This document shows positions 27,101 to 35,468 of a stretch of 64,000 nt of DNA, piece by piece. The notes beneath the pieces are model-generated. The model searched no databases, was not told the DNA's origin, and saw nothing but the letters and a program-made list of their open reading frames with translations. Each line of letters starts with the position of its first letter. Position 1 is the stretch's first letter. Both the position numbers and the translations under genes were made by a program. The DNA is from Streptomyces spectabilis (lineage in GTDB: Bacteria > Actinomycetota > Actinomycetes > Streptomycetales > Streptomycetaceae). Location: the NCBI RefSeq assembly GCF_008704795.1, contig NZ_CP023690.1, positions 8,628,501 through 8,692,500 on the forward strand, given 5' to 3'.

Positions 27101-27564
27101 CGGCCGCCCTGGGCGACGTGGCGGATCCACGGCTCACCGGACGGAACGCCGGGCATCTGCGCTGGGTGGCCGATCAGGTCCACGCGTTCGGGAAGCGCTG
27201 CCTGACGCTCGCGCGGGCGCACCAGGACAAGGACGCCCTGCTGGCGGACGAGCCCACGCTCATCCGGCTCACCGGCGTCGCCCGGGAACTCATGGTCTGC
27301 GCCCTGGTCCTGGCCCGCGCGGCCACCTCGGCAGAGGCGGGTGATTCGTCGGCCCTGTCCCTTGCCGACATTCACTGCACCGAGGCACGGCACCGCGTCG
27401 CGGACCTGCTGCACCGCCTCGACACCCCGGATGCCGCCCCTCGAGCCCAGGTCGCCGCGGCGTGGCTGGCGGGACCGGCGACCGGCCACCCCAGTGCCGA
27501 TGAGGCCACCGAGTCACCCGACGACCGGGACCGGAGCGACAGGAACAGGGAGCACACGACGTGA
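24166..27564 (+). CDS. Adenylation domain fused to acyl-CoA-dehydrogenase-like domain
   Basis: 1132 aa; GTG 24166 overlaps the previous stop (GTGA) and is preferred; a TTG at 24213 is an alternative. Residues ~20-535 are a complete adenylation domain (YVIYTSGTTGRPKGVEVP, VNTYGITETT, VGRADDQVKINGFRIELG, NPSGKTDRRAL); the specificity residues read by eye are D-F-W-S-I-G-T-V-F-K, nearest in pattern to threonine/2-aminobutyrate-type codes. There is no carrier domain. From ~575 an acyl-CoA-dehydrogenase fold follows (FLPELAKRGYFRLQVDA, GHVAAGRFSATADTEPEGAG, YLLNGVKLFAGHAP, MGIRGFPNGWFRF). Where many family members have the catalytic Glu in YEGT, it has RVAGGVDFQ. It likely charges a PCP in trans and oxidises the aminoacyl thioester. 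Confidence 0.88.
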   Translation: MTSLRSHPPHDDWYTPLNELYALFIRQARTNAERTAVRDEHGSLTYGQLLRRSTALAAALRGRCPAPGQRIGLHLRRTADVLTGVLAVTAAGHTYVPLDPAYPAQRLGFVAADSALSLIVSDQDLPGALAGVPELRLDRTAEPPRVEDAAEPAADVPANPEAIAYVIYTSGTTGRPKGVEVPCANVAAMVTSFCARHTVTPDDVWTLFHSYSFDFSVWEMWGALATGGCLVVVPTHVASSPRATVDLLVREKATVVSIVPSVFRHVVTAAGKKEEPRPESVRRIIFGGESVDAGDIRRWRETVSRDCEFVNTYGITETTVFVTSRVLTPEEIDAPASTGFDRDLGRPLDGWRIAVLNEHARPVGPGETGEIWVAGAGVAAGYLGLPELTAERFRTLTLPPDGPRRYYRSGDLATRTADDVFCFVGRADDQVKINGFRIELGEIETALRRLRDVRDAAVVCGTSRVGGHMLTAYYVADEDVTAARLAGHLAEALPKHMVPSRFVRLAELPLNPSGKTDRRALAERGPQDQRASVPQRTRNATSDPERAGFLEELYQGRFRWDLIRDFPVQTAADRAHGDAFVEELSALLRDRIDPDLVDREGRLPEDFLPELAKRGYFRLQVDAGADGHALSHFNLFRVVETAARWCMPVAMSLGLENTLGAGAFATLPLPAALRDLVRGHVAAGRFSATADTEPEGAGNQARSTTATPVDGGAAYLLNGVKLFAGHAPVAELVGVSATVRQDGRDVIREFFVPTDAPGVSAGVWHEYMGIRGFPNGWFRFDDVRVPREHMLVEPDTAHQVRMTRTTSRLVTRGRLHHMGATSLAAAGLCAAWSREFVNRRTIDGRPLGEHREIQAQVAQTLADTFAIETVCQWCLLPEDQGAPLNVRFEQNMAKNATSLLGWQVVDRTMALLGAEGYETSASKARRGAPARPLERLMRDIRQTRVAGGVDFQVDNWIARMSILSYYYPEPAHADELLSPAALGDVADPRLTGRNAGHLRWVADQVHAFGKRCLTLARAHQDKDALLADEPTLIRLTGVARELMVCALVLARAATSAEAGDSSALSLADIHCTEARHRVADLLHRLDTPDAAPRAQVAAAWLAGPATGHPSADEATESPDDRDRSDRNREHTT

Positions 27565-30500
27565 CCACCCCTCAGCAAGTACCCCTGTCGGTCGGGCAGG
27601 AGGCCATGTGGCTGGCCTGGCGGCTCGATCCGCAGCAGTGGATCCACATCATTCCGACGCCGTACGCGGTCAGCGGCGACCTCGATACGACGCGACTGCG
27701 GTCCGCGGTCGAGGCGGTCGGGCACGCCTGTCCGCAGCTGCGCGGCCGCGTCGTGAAGACCGACAACGGCCCGTTACTGGACTGGTCGGACGCCCCGCCG
27801 ATCCCGGTGTGCGAGCACGAGACGACGCTGGAGCGCGACGAGGCCGTGCGCCGGGTGTGGCAGCGGCCGTTCGACCTGTGGCAGGGACCTCTGGCACGCG
27901 TCGACGTGATCCGCGGCCGGGGCTGGACCGTGCTGCTCGTAGCGGTGCACCACATCGTCCACGACGGGGCGTCGGCACTGGTGACCATCGACGCGCTGGC
28001 GCGTGCGTATGCCGGGGACCGGCTGACGCCCGGCAGCGACGTCGCCGCCCAGAGGGCCTTCGCCGAACGGTCCCGCCGTCTCGCGGACTCCCCCGAGGGA
28101 GACGCGCACCGCGACTACTGGCGTGCGGCGCTCCAGCCTGCGGCTCGGCCCTTCGCCCTGCCCGCCACCGTCGACGAGCCGCAGTACGTCGCCCTCCACG
28201 GGCAGGTGCCGCCCGATCTCGCCGGTCCGCTGCGCGATCAGGCCCGTGCCCTCGGCGTGAGCTACACCAGTGTCCTCCTCGCGGCCTACTGCGCACTGCT
28301 GCGCCGGCGCAGCGGAGCCGACGAGGTCCTGGTGTTCGTCCCCTTCCACGGCCGGACCCTGGAGGCGGTGAAGGACACGGTCGGCTATTTCGTCAACACG
28401 CTGCCCGTCCGGGTCGACGTGGCCGCGTGCGACAGCTACGCCGACCTCGTCCTGCGGGTACGCAAGCGGGTCAAGGAGGCGACGGCCCACGGCGACCTGC
28501 CGCTGCCCGCCATTCTCCGCGCCGCCGGGGTGACCGGCCCCCAGGCGCAGGCCCGCACCCTGCAGACGGTGTTCCAGTTCTGGCACGCCGGGCTGCGTGA
28601 TGGCGTCGACGTGCAGCACGTGGAACTGCGCACGGAGCGTGCCCACGCCCGGCTCGGCCTGCTCGGCATGGAGAGCAGCGCGGGTTTCCCGCTCGCCCTC
28701 ATGGTGCGCGAGGACAGCGCCGGCACCCACCTGCTGTGGAAGGACCCCACCGGTGCCGTGGGGCCGACCCGGGTGAGCGCCATGGCGGCCGACTACCTGG
28801 AGGTGCTGCGCGCCATCGCCGCGGATCCGGGACGGTCCGTGATCGCGGTCGCCGCCGACGCGGTGGTGCCGCCCGCCATCGCTGCGCCGGTGCCCACCGC
28901 GCCGGTGCCCACCGCGCCGATGCCCACTACGCCGGTGTCCGCCGCGCCGGTGCCCGCCGCGCCGGCCCAGGAACCCGGCGAGCACGGTCCTCTGGACGAC
29001 ATGGTCGCCGTCTGGCGCGATGTGCTCGGTGTCGACGACATCACGCCCGCCGACTCCTTCTTCGAGCTCGGTGGCCACTCGCTCCTGGCCGAATCACTCG
29101 TCCTGGCCGTCTCCCAGCGCTTTGGCATCGACGTCTCGATCCGTACCCTCTTCGACCACCCCTACCTCGACGAGTTCACCGACCACGTCCTCCCCCCGAC
29201 CGTGCCGTCCATGTCGTCCGTGCCGCCCGCGCAGCCCGTGAGCCGGGAGGCCCCGGCCTCCGGTGTCCAGTACGGCATGTGGCTGGCCGGACTCATGGCG
29301 CCGGGTGAAGCGCTCTACAACGTGCCGATGGCCTGGCGGGTCAGGGGCGGCGGCCTCGACGCCGACGCGCTGCGGCTCGCGCTCGCCGACGTGGTGGCCC
29401 GCCACGAGATCCTGCGCACCGCCTTCCGGCAGCGCGGGGACGAGTTGTGGCAAGTGGTGGGTGAGCCGTGGGAGCCTGAGCTGACCCGCGTCGACCTGGG
29501 CGGGGCCACGCCGGAGGAGCTCGACGACTGGCTGTATGCCCAATCCCACCGCGCGTTCCTGCCGGAGTCCGGACGCCTGCTGCGCGCCGCACTCCTGGAC
29601 GCCGGGGGCGACCAGGTCTTCTTCCTCTGCCTGCACCACCTGGTGTGGGACGCGGCCTCCCTGGACGTCTTCCTGCGTGACCTCGACGCGGCCTACACCA
29701 GTCACCGCGAGAACGCGGAGAACGCGGAACCGGCCGCGCCGCCGGAGGCGCTGGACATGCCGGTGTGGCGGCCCGAGCTGCCCGGGACCGGCCTCGGCGA
29801 GGTCGCCGTCACCGTGCCCGACACCCCCGCCCTCGCGGCCGCCGCCCGGGACTCGGGCAGCACCGTCCGCGACGTGCTCCTCGCCTCCTGGGCCGCGCTG
29901 CTCGGCTGGTACACCGGTCGGCAGGACCTGGCCGTGGCCTCCGACGGCCACGTCGTCCGGCTGCGGCCCGCCGCGGCGGAGTCCTTCGCCGACCTGCTGC
30001 GCGACGTACGCGCCGGTACTCCGGACCCGGCCCCGGTGGCCGACGCGGCGTTCTCGTACGGCGACGCACCGGCCGTGCCCGGCCGTCCCTCCGTGCACCT
30101 GATGCTCCGCCCCGCCGACGGCCGCCACACCGGCCGGCTCGTGTTCGACACGCGCAGGTTCGACCGCGACCAGATGGCCGCCGCCGCGGAGCACTACGTT
30201 CGGATGGTCACTGCCCTCACCGAGGCCCCCGAACGCCCCTTGGCGGCCGCCGAACCGCTGACGGACGTCGAACGGCACACCCAGACCGTGGTGTGGAACG
30301 ACACCGCCGCCCGGTACCCCGACACCCCGGTCACCGACCTGGTGCGGCAGCGCGCGGCGGCCCGCCCCGACGCGGTCGCCCTCACCGCCCACGGACACGA
30401 CGTCACCTACGGCGAACTCCTCGACCGTGCCGAACAGCGGGCCCGCGGACTCGTGGCGGCCGGAGTCCGCCCGGGAGACCTGGTCGCGCTGCTGCTGCCG

Positions 30501-33500
30501 CGCGGAGCCGAGCAGGTCGTCTCCGTACTCGCCGTACTCCTTGCCGGGGCGGCCTACCTCCCGATCGACCCCGCGTATCCGGCCGGGCGCGTCCGACTGC
30601 TCCTCTCGGACGCCGAGGTCCAGTGGGCCCTGGTCCCCGAGGCCACCGACCGCCACGAAGGCCTGTCCGACTTCGCCGGTGCGGTCCTCGACACCGCCGT
30701 GACCGCGGCGGCGGACACGTACGGCCTGCCGGTGGTGCCCCTGGACGCCCCCGCCTACTGCATCTACACCTCGGGAACCACCGGCCTGCCCAAAGGAGTG
30801 GTGATCAGCCATCGCAACCTCGTGCGGCTGCTGCGCAACGACCGGTTCCCGTTCTCCTTCTCGGGCCTCGACGTGTGGACCATGTTCCACGCCTACACCT
30901 TCGACGTGTCGGTGTGGGAGATGTTCGCCTGTCTCTCCCACGGCGGACGACTGGTCGTCGTGACCGACGAGGAGGCGGACGACCCCTGGCTGTTCTGGGA
31001 GCTGCTGCGGCGCGAGGGCGTCACCGTGGTGTGCCAGACGCCCAGCGCCTTCTCCCGTCTGCTCACGCTCGAAGCGCCCTCCGGCGCCCTGAGCCGCCTC
31101 AGGCACGTCATCCTCGCCGGTGAGGCCCTGCGCCCCGCCGCCCTGCGGACATGGGTGGACCGATTCCCCCACGTGCGCCTGGTCAACATGTACGGTCCGA
31201 CCGAGACCACGGTGTACGCCAGCGTGCACACCGTCGACGAGACGGACATCGAGACCGGCGCCAGCGTCATCGGCACCCCCTTGCCGACGACGACGCTGCT
31301 GGTGCTCGACCGGCACACCGGCTCCCGGCTGCTGCCGGTCGGAGCGGTGGGCGAGCTGTACATCGGCGGAGCGGGCCTGGCCGACGGCTATCTCAACCGG
31401 CCGGAGCTGACCGGGGAACGCTTCGTGAAGTCCCCTGTCGACGGCCGGACCCTGTACCGCAGCGGCGACCTCGTGCGGTACCGGCCGGACGGCGCCCTTG
31501 AGTACCTCGGCCGCGCGGACGACCAGGTGAAGGTGCGCGGCTTCCGCGTCGAGCCGGGCGAGGTCGAGGCGAACCTGCGCGCCCATCCCGCGGTCGCCGA
31601 CGCGGTGGTGCTCGCCGACGAGGACCGGCTGGTCGCCACGGTGCGGCTGTCCGCCGATGTGTCCGCCGCCGAACTGCGCCGGCACACCGCCGAGCGGTTG
31701 CCCGCCCACCTCGTCCCGTCCGTCTTCCGGCGGGTCGACCACATTCCCCTGACCCCTCACGGAAAGCTCGACGTGCCGGCGCTGAGGACGACGGCCGTCC
31801 CGCTCGCCGAGGACTCCGTCCCGAAGGGAAGCGGCACAAGACCCGCGAGCCGTACCGAGAGGATCCTGGCGTCGCTCTGGTCCGAACTGCTCGACGTCGA
31901 CGACGTGGACCCCGACGACTCCTTCTTCGCCCTCGGCGGCCACTCACTGCTCGCCTTCCGCCTGCTGGGACGCCTTGAACGTGTCCTCGGGGTGCGGCCC
32001 GGCATGCGGGAGCTGTTCGATCGTCCGCGCCTGAGCGATCTGGCCGCGTACCTCGACGTCCACGGTGCCGCCGCGGGCCCCGACACGCCCGCGCCCGCCC
32101 CGGCCTCCGGCCCCGGACAGCCCCTCTTCGCGTTCCAGGAGCGGCTGCTGCTCGCGGAGCTGTCCGAGGAACGACGCGCCCACAACGTCTTCCTGGCCTG
32201 GACGACGACCGGCCGGATCGACCCCGCCGTACTGGAACAGAGCCTGGCCGACCTGGTGGCCGGCCACGAGATCCTGCGTACGGCCTTCGTCGCCGACCCG
32301 GAGGGGATGTACCAGAGGACCGTCGCGCCCTGGCGGCCGGAGCTGCAACGGCTCGACCTGAGCACGGCGCCCGACGCCGACGCGGCGCTCACGGCGTGGC
32401 TCGGCCAGGCGGCCGGACGGCGTTTCGACCTCACACGGGGCGAACCGCTCCGGGCGGCCCTCGCCGACCTCGGTGCTCGCGGCCACGCCCTGCTGCTGTG
32501 TCTGCACCACCTCGTCATCGACGACGGCGCGATTCCCGTACTGCTGTCGGAACTTCAGCGGTACTACCTCGCCGCCAGGGACGGCCGTCCGGCCCCGCCG
32601 CCGGCCCGGCAGTACCGGGAGGCCGCCCCCCACGGGCCGCGGCGGACCACCGGCGGCGCGGCGGGCCTCGCCCACTGGCGCTCCCGCCTGTCGGACGCCC
32701 CCGCCCATCTCGACCTCCCGCCCCAGCCGGGCCGCGCTCCGGACGGCGTGGTCCGCGTGGACCTGCCGGAGGCCGTGACGCGGCGGCTCAAGCGGATCCG
32801 GGAGACCCACGGGGCGAGTTGGTTCATGCTCTTCGGCGCCGCCCTGGGCACCGCACTGCACCGGTGGACGGGGCAGGCCGCGCTCACCCTCGCCGTGCCG
32901 GTCACCGACCGAGCCCGCACGGGCGCCCAGGACGTGCTCGGCCCCCTCCTCAACACGGTGGTGCTGCGCTCGGACCTCACCCCCGGCACGACTCCCGCCG
33001 CGTACCTCGCCCGGTTCCGTGCCGAACTGCTCGACGCCATGGAGCACATGGACGTCCCGTTCGATGAGGTGGTGCGCGACCTGGCTCCCTCGCGCCTGCC
33101 CGGACGGACGCCGTACGCCGACGTCCTGCTGAACCTGAATCTGCGGGACGACCGCACGGCACTGCTGGGCGACGCGACGCTGAAGCCCTTCATCGCCGAG
33201 TCCGTGTGGGCCGGCGGCACCGCCTTCCCGTTGACGCTGACCGTGGCCGAGCAGGAGGGCGGTGTCACCGCCCTCCTGGCCTACCAGGGGGCGCACGTGG
33301 CGGGGGAGGGCGCCACCGAGCTTGGGCGGGGCATCGTACGGGCCCTGACGGAGCTGGCCGACGCGCCTGACGACGCGCCTGACGCCGTGCCGCACGCGGC
33401 GGCCGGTGCCGCACTGCCGCAGTACGCCGACGTCACCACGGCCGATGCCCAGGTCCGTTCAGGACCCGACCACCAGGCCTCTCTGGACTACTGGGAGCGT

Positions 33501-34244
33501 CAACTGGCCGGCGCGCCCTACCGGCTGGAGCTTCCCGGCCCGGACGAGCCCGAACTCAACGGAGCGGTCGACGTACCGCTGCCCGCCGGCCTGACCGCGG
33601 CGCTGCGGCCGCTGCGGGCCGAGTACGGCCTGTCGTCGTACATGATCGCGACCGCCGCCACCATGCTCGCGCTGCACCTGTGGACCGGCCGGTCGGACCT
33701 GGTGCTGACCAGCGAGACGAGCACCCGGGGAGCCGAGTGCACCGACGTGATCGGCCCCCTGCTCAACACGGTGGTGTTCCGTCACAGCCAGGGCCGCGAC
33801 GACACGGTCCTCGACGTCCTGCGCGCGGTGCGCTCGACCGTGGTCGACGCCCTGGCGCACTCCGGAGTGCCGTTCACCGACGTCGTCGCACGGCTTGCGC
33901 CGCCACGTCGGCCCGGCCGCACCCCCTGGGGCGATGTCGCGCTGGCATTCGAGGTGCGTCCCGAACAGCAACGGACCCTGGGCGGCTGCCCCTTGGCCCC
34001 CGTCGACATGTCGCGTGAGGACGCCGACTACATCGGCAAGACGGCTCTGACCATCTCGTTCGTGCAGTGCGGTGACCGCCTGTCCGCCCGTGTCGCGCAC
34101 CGCGGCGACCAGGTGAGCCGGGAGCGCGCGAAGCGCCTCGCCGCCGTGCTGGGCCGCCTGCTGACGGACCTGCCGGCCCTCCTGGACCGTCCTGTGTCGG
34201 CCTTGCCGCACATCGGGGCCGAGCCCGGCGGGAGGAGCGCATGA
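27561..34244 (+). CDS. Non-ribosomal peptide synthetase, C-PCP-C(short)-A-PCP-C-C(half)
   Basis: 2227 aa; GTG 27561 overlaps the preceding stop. C1 ~1-430 with HHIVHDG (130-136); a Pro/Ala/Val repeat linker; PCP1 with LGGHSL (Ser ~507) and no adjacent A domain; C2 ~565-880 with HHLVWDA (692-698) but compressed after ~730, lacking the usual central C-domain strand region; A ~905-1410 (YTSGTTGLPKG ~1069), code by eye D-V-W-C-I-A-M-V-Y-K; PCP2 (Ser ~1462); C3 ~1515-1930 with HHLVIDD (1649-1655) and GPLLNTV; then a second C-terminal half-domain ~1965-2215 with its own GPLLNTVVF but no HHxxxDG half. PCP1 is probably charged by the separate A-ACAD protein. The terminal C region may hand the chain to the KS-AT protein. 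Confidence 0.93.
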   Translation: MTTPQQVPLSVGQEAMWLAWRLDPQQWIHIIPTPYAVSGDLDTTRLRSAVEAVGHACPQLRGRVVKTDNGPLLDWSDAPPIPVCEHETTLERDEAVRRVWQRPFDLWQGPLARVDVIRGRGWTVLLVAVHHIVHDGASALVTIDALARAYAGDRLTPGSDVAAQRAFAERSRRLADSPEGDAHRDYWRAALQPAARPFALPATVDEPQYVALHGQVPPDLAGPLRDQARALGVSYTSVLLAAYCALLRRRSGADEVLVFVPFHGRTLEAVKDTVGYFVNTLPVRVDVAACDSYADLVLRVRKRVKEATAHGDLPLPAILRAAGVTGPQAQARTLQTVFQFWHAGLRDGVDVQHVELRTERAHARLGLLGMESSAGFPLALMVREDSAGTHLLWKDPTGAVGPTRVSAMAADYLEVLRAIAADPGRSVIAVAADAVVPPAIAAPVPTAPVPTAPMPTTPVSAAPVPAAPAQEPGEHGPLDDMVAVWRDVLGVDDITPADSFFELGGHSLLAESLVLAVSQRFGIDVSIRTLFDHPYLDEFTDHVLPPTVPSMSSVPPAQPVSREAPASGVQYGMWLAGLMAPGEALYNVPMAWRVRGGGLDADALRLALADVVARHEILRTAFRQRGDELWQVVGEPWEPELTRVDLGGATPEELDDWLYAQSHRAFLPESGRLLRAALLDAGGDQVFFLCLHHLVWDAASLDVFLRDLDAAYTSHRENAENAEPAAPPEALDMPVWRPELPGTGLGEVAVTVPDTPALAAAARDSGSTVRDVLLASWAALLGWYTGRQDLAVASDGHVVRLRPAAAESFADLLRDVRAGTPDPAPVADAAFSYGDAPAVPGRPSVHLMLRPADGRHTGRLVFDTRRFDRDQMAAAAEHYVRMVTALTEAPERPLAAAEPLTDVERHTQTVVWNDTAARYPDTPVTDLVRQRAAARPDAVALTAHGHDVTYGELLDRAEQRARGLVAAGVRPGDLVALLLPRGAEQVVSVLAVLLAGAAYLPIDPAYPAGRVRLLLSDAEVQWALVPEATDRHEGLSDFAGAVLDTAVTAAADTYGLPVVPLDAPAYCIYTSGTTGLPKGVVISHRNLVRLLRNDRFPFSFSGLDVWTMFHAYTFDVSVWEMFACLSHGGRLVVVTDEEADDPWLFWELLRREGVTVVCQTPSAFSRLLTLEAPSGALSRLRHVILAGEALRPAALRTWVDRFPHVRLVNMYGPTETTVYASVHTVDETDIETGASVIGTPLPTTTLLVLDRHTGSRLLPVGAVGELYIGGAGLADGYLNRPELTGERFVKSPVDGRTLYRSGDLVRYRPDGALEYLGRADDQVKVRGFRVEPGEVEANLRAHPAVADAVVLADEDRLVATVRLSADVSAAELRRHTAERLPAHLVPSVFRRVDHIPLTPHGKLDVPALRTTAVPLAEDSVPKGSGTRPASRTERILASLWSELLDVDDVDPDDSFFALGGHSLLAFRLLGRLERVLGVRPGMRELFDRPRLSDLAAYLDVHGAAAGPDTPAPAPASGPGQPLFAFQERLLLAELSEERRAHNVFLAWTTTGRIDPAVLEQSLADLVAGHEILRTAFVADPEGMYQRTVAPWRPELQRLDLSTAPDADAALTAWLGQAAGRRFDLTRGEPLRAALADLGARGHALLLCLHHLVIDDGAIPVLLSELQRYYLAARDGRPAPPPARQYREAAPHGPRRTTGGAAGLAHWRSRLSDAPAHLDLPPQPGRAPDGVVRVDLPEAVTRRLKRIRETHGASWFMLFGAALGTALHRWTGQAALTLAVPVTDRARTGAQDVLGPLLNTVVLRSDLTPGTTPAAYLARFRAELLDAMEHMDVPFDEVVRDLAPSRLPGRTPYADVLLNLNLRDDRTALLGDATLKPFIAESVWAGGTAFPLTLTVAEQEGGVTALLAYQGAHVAGEGATELGRGIVRALTELADAPDDAPDAVPHAAAGAALPQYADVTTADAQVRSGPDHQASLDYWERQLAGAPYRLELPGPDEPELNGAVDVPLPAGLTAALRPLRAEYGLSSYMIATAATMLALHLWTGRSDLVLTSETSTRGAECTDVIGPLLNTVVFRHSQGRDDTVLDVLRAVRSTVVDALAHSGVPFTDVVARLAPPRRPGRTPWGDVALAFEVRPEQQRTLGGCPLAPVDMSREDADYIGKTALTISFVQCGDRLSARVAHRGDQVSRERAKRLAAVLGRLLTDLPALLDRPVSALPHIGAEPGGRSA

Positions 34245-35467
34245 GCGTCGAGGCGGCGGTGCCGCGGCTTCGCGGGCAGCCCGTGTTGAGAGGCCTTGTG
34301 GCCGCCGAACTGACCTCCATGACCGGAACCCAACTCAGCGCGGTCGCCATCCCCTGGTTCGTCCTAGAGGCGACTGGTTCGGCCGGTGACATGGGCCTTG
34401 TCATGGGTGCCCAGTGGGTCGGCATCGCGGTGATCGGTGCGGTCGGCTCCCACTGGGCCGGGCGGTTCGGGCCGCGCCGGACCATGCTGGCCGCGGACCT
34501 GCTCTGCGCGTCACTGCTGGCCCTGGTGCCCCTGCTCCACCGGTACGACTGCCTTCCGCTGCCCCTGGTGATGGCCGTCATGTTCGTCGTGGGAGGGTGC
34601 ACCGCGCCCTACCTCACCAGTCAGCAACTGGTCCTGGACCGCCTCGGCGGGGACGAGGTCCTGCTGAGCCGTGCCAACGCGGCCCTCCAGGCGGCCACCC
34701 GGCTCGCCATGCTCGTCGGTCCCGCCGTCGCCGGTGTGCTCGTGTCGACCGTGCGGGCACCCGGCGTGCTGCTCCTCGACTCCGCCAGCTTCGCCTTGTC
34801 GGCCGTCATCGTGTGGCGGTACCTGCCGGCGGACGCCGCCGAGAAGGCCGGACGGCGTCGGCCGGCGCTGGCCGCCGGAGTGCGCGCGCTGTTCGAAGAC
34901 CGTCTGCTGGGGGCCTGGTCACTCGGCCTCGCGCTGGCCGAGACGGCATGGCAGGCTCTGTTCGCGCTGATGCCGCTGATGGCACTGGCCCGCTACGACG
35001 AGGCTCCGTCCGTGGCCGGTGTCCTGCTCGCCGCGTTCGGCGGCGGTGCGATCCTGGGGACCCTCCTGCTCTCTCCCGTGCTGCGGGTCGTGTCGGCCCA
35101 GCGCCTGGTGGTGGCCGGACGCGTGGCACTGGCGCTGGTCTTCGCCGCGCTCCTGGCGCCGTTGGACCTGGGCCAGCTGATCGCCTGTCTGGCCGTGGTC
35201 GGACTGCTCAACGGGCTGACGGGGGCACCGATCGTCTCCCTGCGCCTCACCCGCGTCCCGGCGGCGACCCGGTCGGAGACCCTGACCGTGGCCACCGCGG
35301 TGGCGCTGTCCGGCGGGGCACTCGGATGGGTCCTTGCCGGAGCGACCGGGCAGGCCGCGGGAGAGGATACGGCCCTGGCCGCGACGGTGGCGGTACAGAC
35401 CGCCGCGACACTCCTCTTCGTCTTCGGCGCGTGCCCCGCCCGCGCCGTCACCGCATCGGAAGGCTGA
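34241..35467 (+). CDS. MFS transporter, probable product exporter
   Basis: 408 aa; ATG 34241 overlaps the NRPS stop (ATGA). About 12 hydrophobic segments with a central charged loop (~residues 190-215). The N-terminal half has the MFS-like loop GAVGSHWAGRFGPRRTML between helices 2 and 3, and LGLALAETAWQALFALMPLM later. It resembles the ENTS/MFS_3 type of siderophore and peptide exporters. Position inside the operon supports export of the cluster product, perhaps with self-resistance. Confidence 0.88.
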   Translation: MSVEAAVPRLRGQPVLRGLVAAELTSMTGTQLSAVAIPWFVLEATGSAGDMGLVMGAQWVGIAVIGAVGSHWAGRFGPRRTMLAADLLCASLLALVPLLHRYDCLPLPLVMAVMFVVGGCTAPYLTSQQLVLDRLGGDEVLLSRANAALQAATRLAMLVGPAVAGVLVSTVRAPGVLLLDSASFALSAVIVWRYLPADAAEKAGRRRPALAAGVRALFEDRLLGAWSLGLALAETAWQALFALMPLMALARYDEAPSVAGVLLAAFGGGAILGTLLLSPVLRVVSAQRLVVAGRVALALVFAALLAPLDLGQLIACLAVVGLLNGLTGAPIVSLRLTRVPAATRSETLTVATAVALSGGALGWVLAGATGQAAGEDTALAATVAVQTAATLLFVFGACPARAVTASEG

Positions 35468-35468
35468 G

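Noticed and set aside
28870..28970. Repeated GCGCCGGTGCCCACC units in the NRPS
   Set aside because: These encode the Pro/Ala/Val linker between C1 and PCP1; a normal flexible linker rather than a separate repeat element.
34241..35467. Possibility that the MFS gene is a nutrient importer
   Set aside because: It is translationally coupled inside the biosynthetic operon, which favours product export.
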